In this document: one piece after another, positions 43,086 through 54,144 of the stretch | Numbering within the stretch: the stretch's first letter is position 1 | How the letters are laid out: each line of letters opens with the position of its first letter | The notes under the pieces: model-generated | What the model saw: only the letters and a program-made list of their open reading frames with translations | The model's database searches: none | What the model was told of the DNA's origin: nothing | Translations under genes and position numbers: made by a program | Source of the DNA: Aradus depressus | Taxonomy: Eukaryota; Arthropoda; Insecta; Hemiptera; Aradidae | Assembly (NCBI GenBank): GCA_963662175.1 | Contig: OY759216.1 | Location: 44,657,087 to 44,721,086 of the forward strand | Length of the DNA: 64,000 nucleotides | Direction: 5' to 3'

Positions 43086-43539
43086 AATACTTAGTATAAG
43101 GAGCGCAAAAAGAGTAACTATATCAGGTTCTATAAACAAAAACAAAATATAACAGGAGGCCTGGAATACTGACTGGGCTACTACAGATGAGGTTACATCT
43201 GATTCCCAACTGTGAGGGTTTCGGTCGAATGTCAGGTTCCATTCCTTCTTTTTTGATTCCACCCCCAAAAATAACGATCTCCCATCGCAGTTTCATGTAC
43301 GAGTACGTCGTTTAGATAGATAACAGATATGTGCTGGTTACTATTAAAAGCGAAAACGGCGCATGTTGGATCATAGGCACGTTTACGTAACTACTCGCCG
43401 TAAATACAACCTTCACATTCTGATAAGGACACTCGGTGCATAGGTATTGTGGCACACATAAACTTCACCTCTACACATGTCTGTATAATTTTCAGATTGA
43501 AATTCCTTATGACTTGTCATCGATTATACCGTCCTCGAG

Positions 43540-43770
43540 CGTTCCTGCGCCCGCATCCTGTCCTGTCAGCGTCTTCTTGTGTCACTTCTATCTAAGAGAT
43601 ACCTGGCTACATGCAGCTTCAATATGGCTCGAGGTCGTAATCTTTTCTGCAATACTTTGGTTTCATTCATTGAACTTGGACCGAAGCTTATGTACATGTT
43701 CTCATTGTTATTGTTTGTTTGCACAGACGGTGCAGTCTGAGTACAGTTTGAATCAGCGTTTAGGTATTGT
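43540..43770 (+). repeat. Diverged duplication, first copy
   Basis: Shares GTCTTCTT, GGCTCGAGGT / GTCTCGAGGT, GGACCAAAGCTTAT-like and ATGTTCTCATTGTTATTGTT blocks with 44088-44345. Lies in a 142-codon open frame with no recognised domain; an acceptor-like CTGTATAATTTTCAG ends at 43495. Confidence 0.6.
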
Positions 43771-43813
43771 AGCACAGGCAGAATCCATCTTTGCACACGT
43801 CTCATCATTGTCA

Positions 43814-44056
43814 AGGGCGCTGGTAGCTCAGAGGTCTAAGATCGCATCATCAAAAAAACCTTGAGCACTCCGTCCTTCAGATGGGACGCTAAGTCATGGT
43901 CTCGAGCCTATACGATGTCAGGCACTCAGTAAAGAACCCTACCCTGAGTAGGCAAAATTTAGGTCTCCCACTGTTAGTCGGGTTCATGTGCGCTCTTTCT
44001 TCGCTCTGGTAGTATGGGATACGACCTCATATTTAGAGTCACAATAACTAACTAAT
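43814..44056 (+). mobile_element. SINE-1, head shortened
   Basis: AGGGCGCTGGTAGCTCAGAG then a jump to the body; tetramer tail CACAATAACTAACTAATG. It separates the two copies of the duplication at 43540 and 44088. Confidence 0.75.
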
Positions 44057-44087
44057 GAAGAAATGGTCAGATAAACTTCCTTGCGCC

Positions 44088-44345
44088 TGCCCAGTTAACG
44101 ACATCCCTTCTGTCTTCTTCGATCATTTCCATCTAGGAGACTCTTGGCCTCCCCATATGTCTCGAGGTAAGTAAGCTTTTCTGCATTCGAATTATGGGAT
44201 CAAACAACTCCAGTCATCTTTCTGCAATGGTTTGGTTTGGACCAAAGCTTATAAAGATCCATGTAATACCCTATGTTCTCATTGTTATTGTTTGTTTGGA
44301 CAGACAGGAAGGTGATGAATGGAGCAGTGTGAGGATTGTTTGAAT
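44088..44345 (+). repeat. Diverged duplication, second copy
   Basis: About 75-80% like 43540-43770 with a 40-base insertion. Where the first copy has CTCGAGGTCGTAATC this one has CTCGAGGTAAGTAAG, a consensus splice donor at 44163. Not coding as it stands. Confidence 0.6.
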
Positions 44346-44599
44346 GAGGTATATTTTGAGAATTTGAAGGGTCCCCCATAGGATTGTCTGTTTATTTCCG
44401 TTGGACACGCCACCCACTCGTTAGCTAGAAATGAGACTACCAGCCAGCCCCATGTACCTCCTTCAAGAATGACTTCTAGTCTTCTTCCCTACCTTCCACC
44501 CACTCAATTATTTTCTTATTGAGAACCCCCTTGAACAAAGATTTAACAACGGCCAGATAAGTCCTTCGCTATAACCTCTACTTCCCCCATCTATTGTTT

Positions 44600-44670
44600 A
44601 ATAAAATGAATAAAAACAAAGAACTTGTTTAACTGTTATATTGTCTAATAATACCTAAAATAATACAATT
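44600..44670 (-). repeat. Repeat G end fragment
   Basis: AAGAACTTGTTTAA and TATTGTCTAATAAT match the 3' part of the copy at 25560-25690 in inverted orientation. Confidence 0.4.
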
Positions 44671-44731
44671 ATTATATTTGTAAAATGTTTACTTCATTCT
44701 TGCCTGATACAAGGAAAACTATAACATTGTA

Positions 44732-44981
44732 CTTTTCGTTGTTTCCGGCATTTTTTCCTCCAGAGGTGTCTTCTTTTTTCTTCGTTGGACAATATTTCGG
44801 GACAATTGCTGGTCCCTTCTTCTGGTCACTATGAACGTGATAGGTTCATAGTATAGGTTCATAGTGACCAGAAGACGGGACCTGCAATTGTCCCAAAATA
44901 TTGTCCAACGAAGAAAAAAGAAGACACCTCTGGAGGAAAAATGCCGGAAACAACGAAAAGTGGAACATCCCAGAGAAGTTT
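44732..44981. mobile_element. Repeat E inverted dimer with 12-bp TSD (second copy)
   Basis: Arms 44731-44836 and 44857-44961, spacer about 20 bases, then the same TGGAACATCCCAGAGAAGTT tail as at 18689. Flanked by TATAACATTGTA at 44720-44731 and 44982-44993. The left arm in motif sense reads CAGAAGA, AGGGACC, loop, GTCCC, GAAAT. Same structure as 18476-18720 at a different target, so this is a real mobile form, not a local palindrome. Confidence 0.82.
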
Positions 44982-45029
44982 TATAACATTGTATTCAGTT
45001 ACAAATTCGCTGTTGAGTATTAACCAAAA

Positions 45030-45386
45030 ATTAAAAAAAAAATTTGTGTTTATCTGTGAATTCCCGATAGAATGAATGTATCGACGAAATTTTGTATCTG
45101 TACCCCATAAGGACGACAGCTTTTAATAAATACGGTTGTAATGAATACTTCGACATGAAATTTAAACATTTACTTTCAAAACCCCCAAAGCACGATACTT
45201 AAAAAGTATCCGCGAAATCGGCCTAAAAGAAGAAGGGGATGATCAGAGGAGGGGGACTCATGACTACAATGTAATGAATGAATATATCGATACAAAATGT
45301 ATTTTATTTTTAATTTAGATTGGTTTTTGAGGGAGAGTGGAAACGTAGTTGACTAATTCATGCTGGGGAAGTACATTACCGACTTT
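45030..45386 (-). repeat. Repeat A, partial
   Basis: Starts at the TGTGAATTCCCGATAG block and ends GGGGAAGTACATTACCGACT. Immediately downstream of the repeat-E dimer, as at 18781. Confidence 0.62.
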
Positions 45387-45515
45387 TTTATTTTGCCTGT
45401 AAAATAGTCACTTCTCAGTACATCAGTCATTTTCACATTAACTAAACTCTTTCTTCTGTACTCACAACTCGCGATTCACAAAATATAACACAAAAGTTTC
45501 ATTATTTATATTATT

Positions 45516-45621
45516 TTTTTTTTTGCCTTATGTTCAATACATATTAGCCATGCCATTGTGTTATATAGTTATTTACGACATCCATGGCCCCGGGGGGGAG
45601 TTCTATCTACGAAATAAAACT
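45516..45621 (-). mobile_element. SINE-2, truncated, host of a SINE-1
   Basis: Same body and A-rich end as 45980-46168 (GGCTAATATGTATTGAACAT) but no tRNA-like head; interrupted by SINE-1 at 45622. Confidence 0.7.
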
Positions 45622-45949
45622 GGAGGGCGCCGGTAGCTCAGTGGTTGACTTCTGAGCTCAAGAATGTGGGTTCGAAACCCGACCGAGGCCCTTAGTTTAT
45701 TTTATCTGGGAGGTAAAATAAACTGAAGCACGCCGTCCTTCGGATGGGACGTTAAGCGATGGTCCCGAGCCTGTACGATGTCAGGTACTCGTTAAAGTCC
45801 CCTACCCTAGGTGAATAAAAATTTAGGGTAGGCAAAATTTAGGACTCGAGAGTCGGGCTCATGTCCACCAGAGTGACGAAAGAGCGCTCTGGTAGTAGGC
45901 GATATGACCTCGTAGTTAAAGCCCGGGCATGAGTCATCAAACCTAACCT
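45622..45949 (+). mobile_element. SINE-1, nearly full length, inserted in SINE-2
   Basis: Head, body and tail present; an eight-base or so deletion lies after GTAGCTCAGTGGT. Tail AAACCTAACCT. Target duplication AAATAAAACT at 45612-45621 and 45950-45959, inside a SINE-2 copy, so SINE-2 is older. Confidence 0.9.
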
Positions 45950-45979
45950 AAATAAAACTCTTTTTAATAAAAAACTTTT

Positions 45980-46168
45980 TTTTTGGCCTTATGTACGATG
46001 CATATTAGCCATAACTCTTACAATGGTGTTTTACCTAATTATTTACGACATCCATGGCCCCGGGAGGGAGTTCTATCTACGAAATAAAACTCACTCCCGG
46101 ACGGGATTCGAACCCGCAAACCATGGTGAGACCACGCTCTAGCCCGCACGGCCACCATGGCCCCCAAA
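45980..46168 (-). mobile_element. SINE-2, full length
   Basis: On the minus strand the head is GGGGGCCATGGTGGCCGTGC, with GGGTTCGAATCCC as B box, so it is derived from a different tRNA. The body is TTATTTCGTAGATAGAACTC, TCCCGGGGCCATGGATGTCG, GGCTAATATGCATCGTAC, and it ends AAGGCCAAAAAAAAAG. Pol III promoter boxes look intact. Confidence 0.75.
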
Positions 46169-46534
46169 GTTATTATTTTTGTGAGTTACTCTCTTTGTGA
46201 GCAGAAAAGCTAGAAAGACTGGCTACCTTTCCAGTTGTAAGTTGATATGCCTAAGTTACATCCTTGTAGAGACTCGATAATTTTCCCATTTATCCGACCC
46301 TTATCTCTGCCTTCCACTCATTTCTTCCCTGACTTATTGTTTCAATCAATTTTCTACATTCAACATTATCCCACAGAGATTTTTTTTATTTTTAAGTCAG
46401 CTGACTCAAGATAAATAGAATTGTCTTCTTCTTACTTTCCTCGTAAATTACTGGGAAATATCTTAACCAATTATGATGTTATCGTTTGTTTGTAATTTGC
46501 TTCCACTTCTCACCTACCAGTGACTATTTGTGGC
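46169..46534. other. Unassigned
   Basis: Pyrimidine-rich, possibly single copy. No gene. Confidence 0.4.
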
Positions 46535-47670
46535 AAATATTAAGGGGAAGTTATGTAATCGGTAAAAAATTCGATGTAGAGTTTTCAACGGAATTTCATA
46601 TTTCTTTGGTCGTCTTGATTCCAAAAATGAATCACTGAAGTTCTTGCTCTCCTGATAATCAATAGTACCCTTACATAGGCGCTTCTGAATCCTTATACTA
46701 AATTTATGATACATTCATTACATAGGTAGTTATTATTGTTTTTGATTTGAGCACCTTCTCCAACCCCCCCCCCCCCCCCTTCCTATTGGCCGATCTGGCT
46801 GAAAGTCAATAGGTAGTATTCTTCATATGAGATCCTGGATGTACTTATAAAATTTCGTATCGATGCAGTCAGGAAGTTATCGTATACACAGACACACACA
46901 TGTCCGTCTGTGAACACTTGCAAAATTAATGTATCAATACAAAATTTTATATGTATTCTCAAAAATCTCTAGGACGACACCTATTAATTTTCAGCTAAAT
47001 TGGCCGAAGGGAGGTTATGGAGCACTGGAGAGAGAGAAAGAGAAAGCACAACTTAAAAACCCTAATAACTGCCGACCTAATATAATTTAACAACACAAAA
47101 TTTGTGTCAATTATATATATATATATATTGTAACGGTCAGTAATTAGAGGAATAAATAAAATTTGAAAAAAATAAAACATTAATTAATTAATAATAATTA
47201 ATCGAGAAGGCTGGAGCATGAAGGAAAGGGAGACAGCTGGTCTAGCTCGGTGGCTCTTCGTGGGTTGTCTGTCATCTGTCCCCGTGTGTGTCGTCTGTCT
47301 GTCCTCGAGGGTATCTGACCTTTCTATAGATTTTGGATACAAGTAAGAAGAAAGAAAAAAGAAAAAAAGAAGAGGATACTTTCTAAAGAAAATTTTACAA
47401 CTCATAACCTTTGAAGCATACAACAACCAACCCATCACGAACAAGTAACTATTTTTTCACTCCAGTATAATTTTATAATATAACCTACACCGTTACAAAA
47501 ATAAAAATAAATTATTATATAAAAAAGTATATTTGTATTTTTTCAATTTTTAAAAAGAATCATTAGTTATATACATATATATAACTTTCGATTAGTTTTG
47601 GACATAGAGCGAACATTTATTTGATTAATTCGTATTGGGGAAGAACATTGCCCGCGATTAACCGTCGACT
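46535..47670. repeat. Repeat A mosaic, minus-plus-minus
   Basis: 46535-46635 minus, 46690-46910 plus with a 14-15-base C run (46765-46779), then 46905-47670 minus interrupted by the TGTAACGGT element. Three pieces in alternating orientation imply insertion into insertion or local inversion. Confidence 0.6.
47129..47498. mobile_element. Possible solo LTR or MITE (TGTAACGGT...ACCGTTACA)
   Basis: Starts TGTAACGGT and ends ACCGTTACA, a 9-bp terminal inverted repeat with TG...CA ends like a Gypsy-type LTR. It interrupts a minus-strand repeat-A copy. It includes AATAAA near the left end. No 5-bp duplication is clear because the left flank is a TA microsatellite. Confidence 0.4.
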
Positions 47671-48621
47671 TTATTTTTTGTTTCATTATTTTGCGTAACT
47701 ATGAACGTAAACCATCAAAAAACCTAGTAGATTTTATCAGAATTCTTCTCACACCTTGGATATATTTCTTATGCAATAAAAAAATTGCCTTAAGAGGGCA
47801 ATTTTTAGAAATATATTTTTTTTTATTTATAAATCTTTTCAAATAATATAGAAGAATAAAGAAAAAAAAAAAACTGTTTTTTTTTTAATCAGTTAAGTAC
47901 AAGCTGACAAGAAGGTTGGGTGACCCATAGCATTGACACTGGGAGTTTATATTATTATTTTGAAATTTATTTGAGAGGGTAAATAACGTTGTGTGTATCA
48001 AAAGACGTTGGGGGGCTCATATAGCGTTGATTTAAATTGTCGATTCCTGGCAATACTGCATTTTTTTATCTTTTCCCCCTGAAAAGTTGCAATAACTCAA
48101 CCTTTTGTTTAACTCATCTGCAAATCTCTATTCATTGAATTATTATTTTATTTTCTCTCATCCTCTTCTTTTCCATATAGAAAAATCTGAATATATCCAT
48201 TCATAAAGCTATTTCTAGAATATTGATCTTAATTCTTTGCTCATATCTCTAGCATTCAGTGAAGGCATTTTATTATTTATTTGAATCTTTTTTTCTCCTT
48301 TTTCGGCTTTATTTTTTCTCTTTTTTTTTTGTTTTTTCGTTCCATTCCATCGACTCTGACCAACCCATTACCGATCAGCCGGATGTTTCGCATCACTGCA
48401 TTTGTTTAATCCCACTTTTACCTCTCTCTTTACAATTTTGACTATTTCATGAGCGTTGGCCACTTTTTATTATTTTTTTTTCCAACTTTGGAAAAAAAAA
48501 AAATGCGTAATTGGAATGTAGCTAGATAATTTTAGTCGTTTGTTAGCCAGTAGCCAGATTTAACAAGAAAAAAAAAATGCTTTATTAGATTCAACTCAAT
48601 ATGCGCTGTACACAATTTAAA
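47671..48621. other. Unassigned, very AT-rich
   Basis: T-runs and A-runs; nothing coding. Confidence 0.45.
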
Positions 48622-49068
48622 AAGTCGTCAGTGAATCACCGGCGATGTAGTTCCCAGAATTAATCAATTAACTTTTCGCTCACCCTCCAAAATCAGTTAA
48701 CCGTTAGCGCTAATATTCAACAGTTGACAGTAAACCCTCATACTAAATTTTGTGTCAAAAAAATCAGTACATTCATTCTGTAGGCAGTTATTACAGTTTG
48801 TGTGTTAAGTCTCCCACTAATCCCCCATTAGCTTTGGTCAATTTGGCTGAAAATTAATTGATGTCAGAGTTGGTATGTTCTGGATTCAAATATAATATTT
48901 CGTGTTGATACATTTATTCTATGGGGAGTTATCGTGTTTTCAGACACACAGACACATTTGGTATATGAAGGTCGGAAAACATGAAATTCTGATGAAAACT
49001 TTGAATCGAATTTCTGGCCGATTACATAACTTCCCCTATACTTCGTATAGCTGGTGTAGGAAAAAAAA
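48622..49068 (+). repeat. Repeat A, full length
   Basis: Clean copy of about 447 bp from GTCGTCAGTGAATCACCGGC to TATACTTCGTATAGCTGG; the best local reference for the short form. Confidence 0.78.
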
Positions 49069-49499
49069 TTCCACTGCATTATAGGAATATAGCAAATTTT
49101 CATGTTGGGTTGAGAAGGGGGAACATTTTCCGATATACCGGCCCATGTCTCCAACCCCATTGTTTTATGGAGGGATTCAATTTCCGATAACTGGATAAGC
49201 GGTGGTTCCATGTTAGGCAATGGAAAATGTAAAAAGAATAATATTCGTGGCTGTTTGGCAATTCACTAACTCACGTTAGTCTCCCGACAGACTCTCCAAT
49301 TATTTTTTTTATTTTTATTTTCATATTGATCTTCCTGGTGTTCAGAATGATACATTGTTCATTAGGGTACCCTAGGTTGAAAATCGAAAACGGAACCTTA
49401 CAGTCAGCGTTCTTTTTGTTTTGGTTCCAAAGTCAACATTCCTATTGTCTCTGAGTTGTGACCTACTTCAAAGTGTAGCAACTCAAAAAATCCTCTCCT

Positions 49500-49770
49500 A
49501 ACTTCACAGCATCACATTAGGGTTCTTGAGTTAGACTCCCTCACTTCCCTTTGGTCTTTCAGGCTGAAAATTGATAGTTATTGCCCTTATTTGGGACTGA
49601 AGTATCTAAAATGTCCTAACGTTACATTTATTACTTTGGCAGTTATTGGTTAAAATCAATAGGTGTTGTCTTTCTAGCGTTCTGGATATACATATTAAAT
49701 TTCGTGTTGATAACTTCATTTTATTGCGTGCTATCGTGTTTACACACACACACACAGACAATCAACTGGA
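49500..49770 (+). repeat. Repeat A, internal piece
   Basis: Internal blocks only, ending in ACACACACACACAGACA. Confidence 0.55.
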
Positions 49771-49883
49771 CATCATCGAATTTCCCATATACTTTCTCAA
49801 TCCTCATTCTAAATTTGTAACGATACATCCATTATCTTGGAAATTATTAGGATATAATCTCTGAAAATCTTCTGATCTTACTA

Positions 49884-50117
49884 TGCCCGAGCTTTAAGTA
49901 CGAGGTCATATCGCCTACTACCAGAGTGCTCTTTTGGTGGACGTGATCCCGACTCTACTGTCCTGGAGTCCTAAATTTTGCCTACCCAGGTTTATTTACT
50001 TGAAGCAAAGGCTCGGAACCATCGCTTAAAGTCCCATCCGAAGGACGGCGTGCTTAAGTTTTTTTTACCTCCCAGATAAAAAAAAATGAAGGGCCTCGGC
50101 CGGATTTGAAACCTGAG
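49884..50117 (-). mobile_element. SINE-1, nearly complete
   Basis: GCCCGAGCTTTAAGTACGAG to GGCCTCGGCCGGATTTGAAA. Confidence 0.75.
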
Positions 50118-50999
50118 AAATACTTTTAGGAAATGCCCGAAAGCAGGACTTCTCTAAGCACGATGCCCTCAGAAACTGGATGTCAAAGCTTAAGGATGTC
50201 TTTAAGAGGCAATATTTCAGGATCAATCTTCCATTTTCAATGCTTTTCCAATATACAATGCACGGAATATCATCTGATTTAGGTTTGTTTAGTTTTTCTC
50301 AGTTAACTTTAACCTTGTTGCTACGTCATATTTTGTTATTATTTTCAGTTTTTTGTGTACCTTAGTCACCCCTAATCCATTTTGGCTAAATGAAGGGCCC
50401 CTAAGCCGAGGGGATAGATGATATACCAAGTTGCTAATTAAAATTAACCCCTGGGTGTCTCCCCTCTCCTAAACCAACCTTTATAATCATAATCCTCTTA
50501 TTAATATTTATCTGTATTATCTTTAATCCTACTAGAAATCCAGATATTCTCTAATTTTTATCCAATAAAATTTACTGTTTATTAGTTAGTCATTATATGC
50601 CAACCCTCAATCATATTGATAGTAATGATAATCACAATGACGGTTCAAACGATTTTAACTAAACTTTGTATAAAAATGGACCAGGAGGATCTATATTAAC
50701 AATAAGTAAAGAAGAAGAGAAAAATAAAGAAAAGCATGTTTTTAAAATATTGCCTAATTCACAATATATATTTATTACTCTCTGTATTGCTATCATTTTC
50801 AACTACAAGTACTAAATGTAAGTTCAACAAGTTTACAATCCAAACTGTCCCTTTTCTAGCCCACACAAGGTTTTTTCCCCGTCCAGGAGGTACAGTAAAA
50901 TCTTAAAAACATGGAAAACATTAAAAATTAAATTTTGGCTCAAATTGAAATCTTAACCAACCGCAAAATGGAAAAATAAAAAAATAAAAAATTGCAGTA
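50118..50999. other. Unassigned
   Basis: Low-complexity AT-rich sequence without a second copy here; no gene. Confidence 0.4.
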
Positions 51000-51290
51000 A
51001 AAAAATAATAATAATACATAAAAAAATAAGCTAAGTTAGAATATTATATCCCCGATTCGACTATACATCAAAAGAGCATATATATACTCGTAAATTATAC
51101 AGATCTACCGAAATTAAATCGTAGAAAACGAACACATTTGAAATGAATAATAATAATTTTTTTGGTTCTTTCTTTTTAATAAATAATAGGTTCTATTTAT
51201 ATTTTAAATTATAAATACTTCTTCCAGGTCGATATTCCGGTGCGATCGCTGGCCCATGGCACTCCTCAGGTCAGAATGATACAAAAATAT
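51000..51290 (-). repeat. Repeat F copy
   Basis: Tail AATAATAATAATACA at the low-coordinate end. At about 51240-51285 the motif sense reads CTGAGGAGTGCCATGGGCCAGC, a degraded hammerhead-like region. Confidence 0.45.
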
Positions 51291-51299
51291 ATAGTTGTG

Positions 51300-51510
51300 A
51301 CTCATGCCCGGGCTTTAACTACAAGGTCATATCGCCTACTATCAGAGCTCTCTTTCGTCACTCTAGTGGACATGAGCTCGACTCTACTATGGGAGTCCTA
51401 AATTTTGCTCACTCTAAATACGAGTCTATTTAGGGGTCCTTAACGAATACCTGACATTGTACAGGCTCGGGACCCGCTTAACGTCCCATCTTTCGGATGG
51501 GACGTATGGT
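51300..51510 (-). mobile_element. SINE-1, head lost
   Basis: GACTCATGCCCGGGCTTTAA to GCTTAACGTCCCATCTTTCG. Confidence 0.75.
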
Positions 51511-51628
51511 TATTTTCCTATTGAGGAAAAATTCGGTTTCCTAACAGAGGATTTCCTCTAAATCAAACATTTTTAATAGAATTTCAAATATGATAGGAGA
51601 CGGGTCTTCTTTTTACTCGAACTTTGTT

Positions 51629-51724
51629 AGTAGGGGAGATAAGACGGTTCTGAAACAAGGCTAAAGAGCAAGATGACGGCCGTCCCCCACCCCCCTGTTT
51701 CAGAACCGGCTTATCTCCCCTACT
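51629..51724. repeat. Hairpin with 31-bp arms
   Basis: AGTAGGGGAGATAAG and GGTTCTGAAACA (51629-51660) face TGTTTCAGAACC and CTTATCTCCCCTACT (51694-51724). The left arm and GCAAGATG recur, diverged, at 23378-23425 (AGTAGAGGGGATAAGTAGGT). Confidence 0.75.
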
Positions 51725-52175
51725 TTTGTGTTAACATTGAAGTTAATGTTATCATAATACATAAGTCCCTCTCGAGTTAGAGAAACCTGATTTAAAATGT
51801 ATTTCGAATAAGTTAATTGACCTTTCCCTTCACCAAAACCAACGCATGGTCTTCAGTTTTCTTTGACAACGCTCTAATACAATGATACAACATTTGGACA
51901 ACCTCACCCTAGTCCCGGGGGAGGGTGGGAAATCTCTTCTAACGACATCTCTTTCATCTTAGTAAGCCTGTTAGTTCCTCAGAATTACAGGGAAAAAACG
52001 GTTTGGATCTATACGTCCCACACCTGCCATCTCTACGGAAATCTTGTAAGTCCTCTTTCTCCTTGATATAATCATTCAATTCGCACTCACTGACTTCAAT
52101 CAGCTTAGTACGAGTCAATATTCTCATAGAAATAAAAGTCCTCTTCCCACCATATATATTTTCGCCCAGAATCGG

Positions 52176-52202
52176 GTTTCAACGCAACTGCGTTGTCATC
52201 AG
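52176..52202 (-). ncRNA. Hammerhead-like core motif, best preserved core (unproven)
   Basis: On the minus strand: CTGATGA, C, stem AACGC / GCGTT closed by AGTT, then GAAAC. Core strands match the consensus exactly; stem II has five pairs. Followed by CCGATTCTGGGCG. Cleavage triplet and stems I/III not assigned. Confidence 0.4.
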
Positions 52203-52234
52203 TGGTACATTTATGAATACATATAGTTAGTTAT

Positions 52235-52505
52235 TATGACTCATGTCAGGACTTTAATAACGAATATCGCCAACTACCAGAGCGCTCTTTCGTCGCTCAG
52301 GTGGACATGAGCCCAACTCTACTATAGAAGTCGTAAAATCTTCTCTCTCGAACGAGTACCTGACTCGGGACAATCGCTTAACGTCTCATCCGGAGGAAGG
52401 CATGCTCGTTTTTTTTACCTCCCAGATAAAAAACCTAAGGCCCTTGTTTCAAACCCGCGATCATGAGCTCAGTAAACCAAAACCATTAAAGCATCAGGGA
52501 ACAAA
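52235..52505 (-). mobile_element. SINE-1, nearly complete
   Basis: From GACTCATGTCAGGACTTTAA to CAAACCCGCGATCATGAGCT; preceded by TATAGTTAGTTATTA, the tetramer tail inverted. Confidence 0.75.
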
Positions 52506-52680
52506 ATAAAATAAAATAATCTCATCACCCGTATGGTGTGGTGTGTAAAGGAGTACTGTACTATCGACTGTACTATATGCTGTTCAAAGTGGAGGGGATA
52601 CGAGGCTCATTCACGCACTCGATGTACATTCCTTCGAGAAAAATTTGATATACACAACAGTAATAAATATCAATGCAATA

Positions 52681-52785
52681 AGAGGGCGCTGATAGCTCTG
52701 ATGGTCCCGAGCCCGTACGATGTCAGGTACTTGTTGTAAACCCCTTCACTAAAAAAACTAACCAAAATTTAGAACTACCACACAG
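52681..52785 (+). mobile_element. SINE-1, head-to-body deletion
   Basis: AGGGCGCTGATAGCTC joined directly to TGATGGTCCCGAGCCCGTAC. Confidence 0.65.
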
Positions 52786-52794
52786 GGGCTTAAC

Positions 52795-53212
52795 ACAGAA
52801 ACTCTAAAAAATGTATTGACACAAAATGTATATATTTTATGTTTAACAAACAGCAAAATTAGTTTATATCATACTATCACAGAATTCAAAATAAAATATG
52901 TGTATACAGCAAAATAAACATATATCACACGTCACTTCATATTAGTATCCAGATAAGGACGATATTTATTTTCAGCCAAATTCCTTAAAAGGAAGGGGGG
53001 TTAGGGGTAGGGACTTAACACAGAAACACTAATAACTGCCGAAGTAAAGAATGTATTGACACAAAATTTAATATGTGGATTGAGAGTCGTTATGTATGTC
53101 GACTATTGATTGTCCGTGATTCTTAGCCCAAACGGTGGGAGGGTTTTGGAGAGGAAATGATAACCTAATTGATTATTTTGTGATGGGGAAGTACATTGTC
53201 AGTGATTCCACC
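52795..53212 (-). repeat. Repeat A, with internal duplication
   Basis: The block GACTTAACACAGAAACnCTAA plus TATTGACACAAAAT occurs twice (about 52790 and 53010). Ends GTACATTGTCAGTGATTCCA just before the 39-bp minisatellite. Confidence 0.65.
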
Positions 53213-53232
53213 AAATACGTTTTTAGTACATG

Positions 53233-53425
53233 GATCTACTACTCTCCGTTTCATACTGGCGTATGTACAGAGATTTACTACTCTCCCTTTCATACTGGCG
53301 TATGTACAGAGACCTACTACTCTCCCTTTCATACTGGCGTATGTACAGAGATCTACTACTCTCCCTTTCATACTGGCGTATGTACAGAGATCTACTACTC
53401 TCCCTTTCATACTGGCGTATGTACA
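53233..53425 (+). repeat. 39-bp minisatellite, 5 units
   Basis: Unit CTACTACTCTCCCTTTCATA then CTGGCGTATGTACAGAGAT. Nearly identical units, so recent. 39 is divisible by 3 and the unit has no stop in five frames, which makes long open frames on both strands. TACTGGCGT and GATCTGTACA echo repeat H next door (53435-53545), the probable source of the unit. Confidence 0.93.
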
Positions 53426-53434
53426 ATGAGTTAT

Positions 53435-53545
53435 TACTTTCATATATCCCGTAATGCCAGTATGAGATGAATTTGAGAGGGGGAGGTAGAATGATCTGTA
53501 CAAAGATGGTTGGTATAAGAAAGTTATGTATTATCCACATCACAA
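53435..53545 (-). repeat. Repeat H fragment
   Basis: GTAATGCCAGTATGAGATGA, GATCTGTACAAAGATGG and TTGGTATAAGAAAG; likely origin of the adjacent minisatellite unit. Confidence 0.5.
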
Positions 53546-53560
53546 ATATGGAATTCTTCA

Positions 53561-54144
53561 TAACCGGGGTACAGACAAAGAAAGAGAAATTGTCGACAGT
53601 GGATATTTCTTGGAGTGGGAGGGGGGTTTGGCTCTCCTGTCTACGCCACTGCTTTTCAATGACTGATTCCTATATCGAGTGTCCCCTCCCTTATCCCAGT
53701 CCTTAGTCCCCATCAGTTGCACACTCCACAGTTCTTCCTGTTCCCATCCCGTCTTCCTGTCCTCTCCTTCTATTCTCTAACATTTCAGCTCTCCAATTCC
53801 ACCATCTTCAAAGCCACTAATTACACTTTCTCTATCAATTAGGAGAGTCTGTCTCCCCCTGTCATCTTCCTTTCATCACTATTCTGATCTCGTCTATACT
53901 GCTTACACCTTTTCCATATTCCAACTCATTCAAATATTCAAAATATATATTAAGGATACATTTAATGAATATACAATTTCCTTATGATAAAGAAAATTTT
54001 GAGACAGCTATATTGCCCTCACCACTTGCCTTAACTGTGGACAAGTTAGTAGAGGGCAAGTGAATAAAATAATAACATTAGTAATGAACATTTTTAACAA
54101 AACGTGAAAAAATTTTTAAATATATATTTACTACTAAAAAAGGA
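53561..54144. other. Unassigned, C/T-rich
   Basis: 53680-53900 is strongly pyrimidine-rich on the plus strand. No splice or coding evidence. Confidence 0.4.

Noticed and set aside
43436..43864. 142-codon open frame on the plus strand
   Set aside because: Its last 17 codons are SINE-1 sequence and the middle is one copy of a diverged duplication. No domain recognised, so it was not called a gene.
46095..46168. Second tRNA-like sequence on the minus strand
   Set aside because: It is the head of SINE-2 with the usual body and A-rich end, not an independent tRNA gene.
48864..49220. 118-codon minus-strand frame
   Set aside because: Largely the antisense of a repeat-A copy.
53135..53561. Overlapping open frames of 74-112 codons on both strands
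   Set aside because: Produced by a 39-bp unit that has no stop in five frames; repeat structure, not coding selection.
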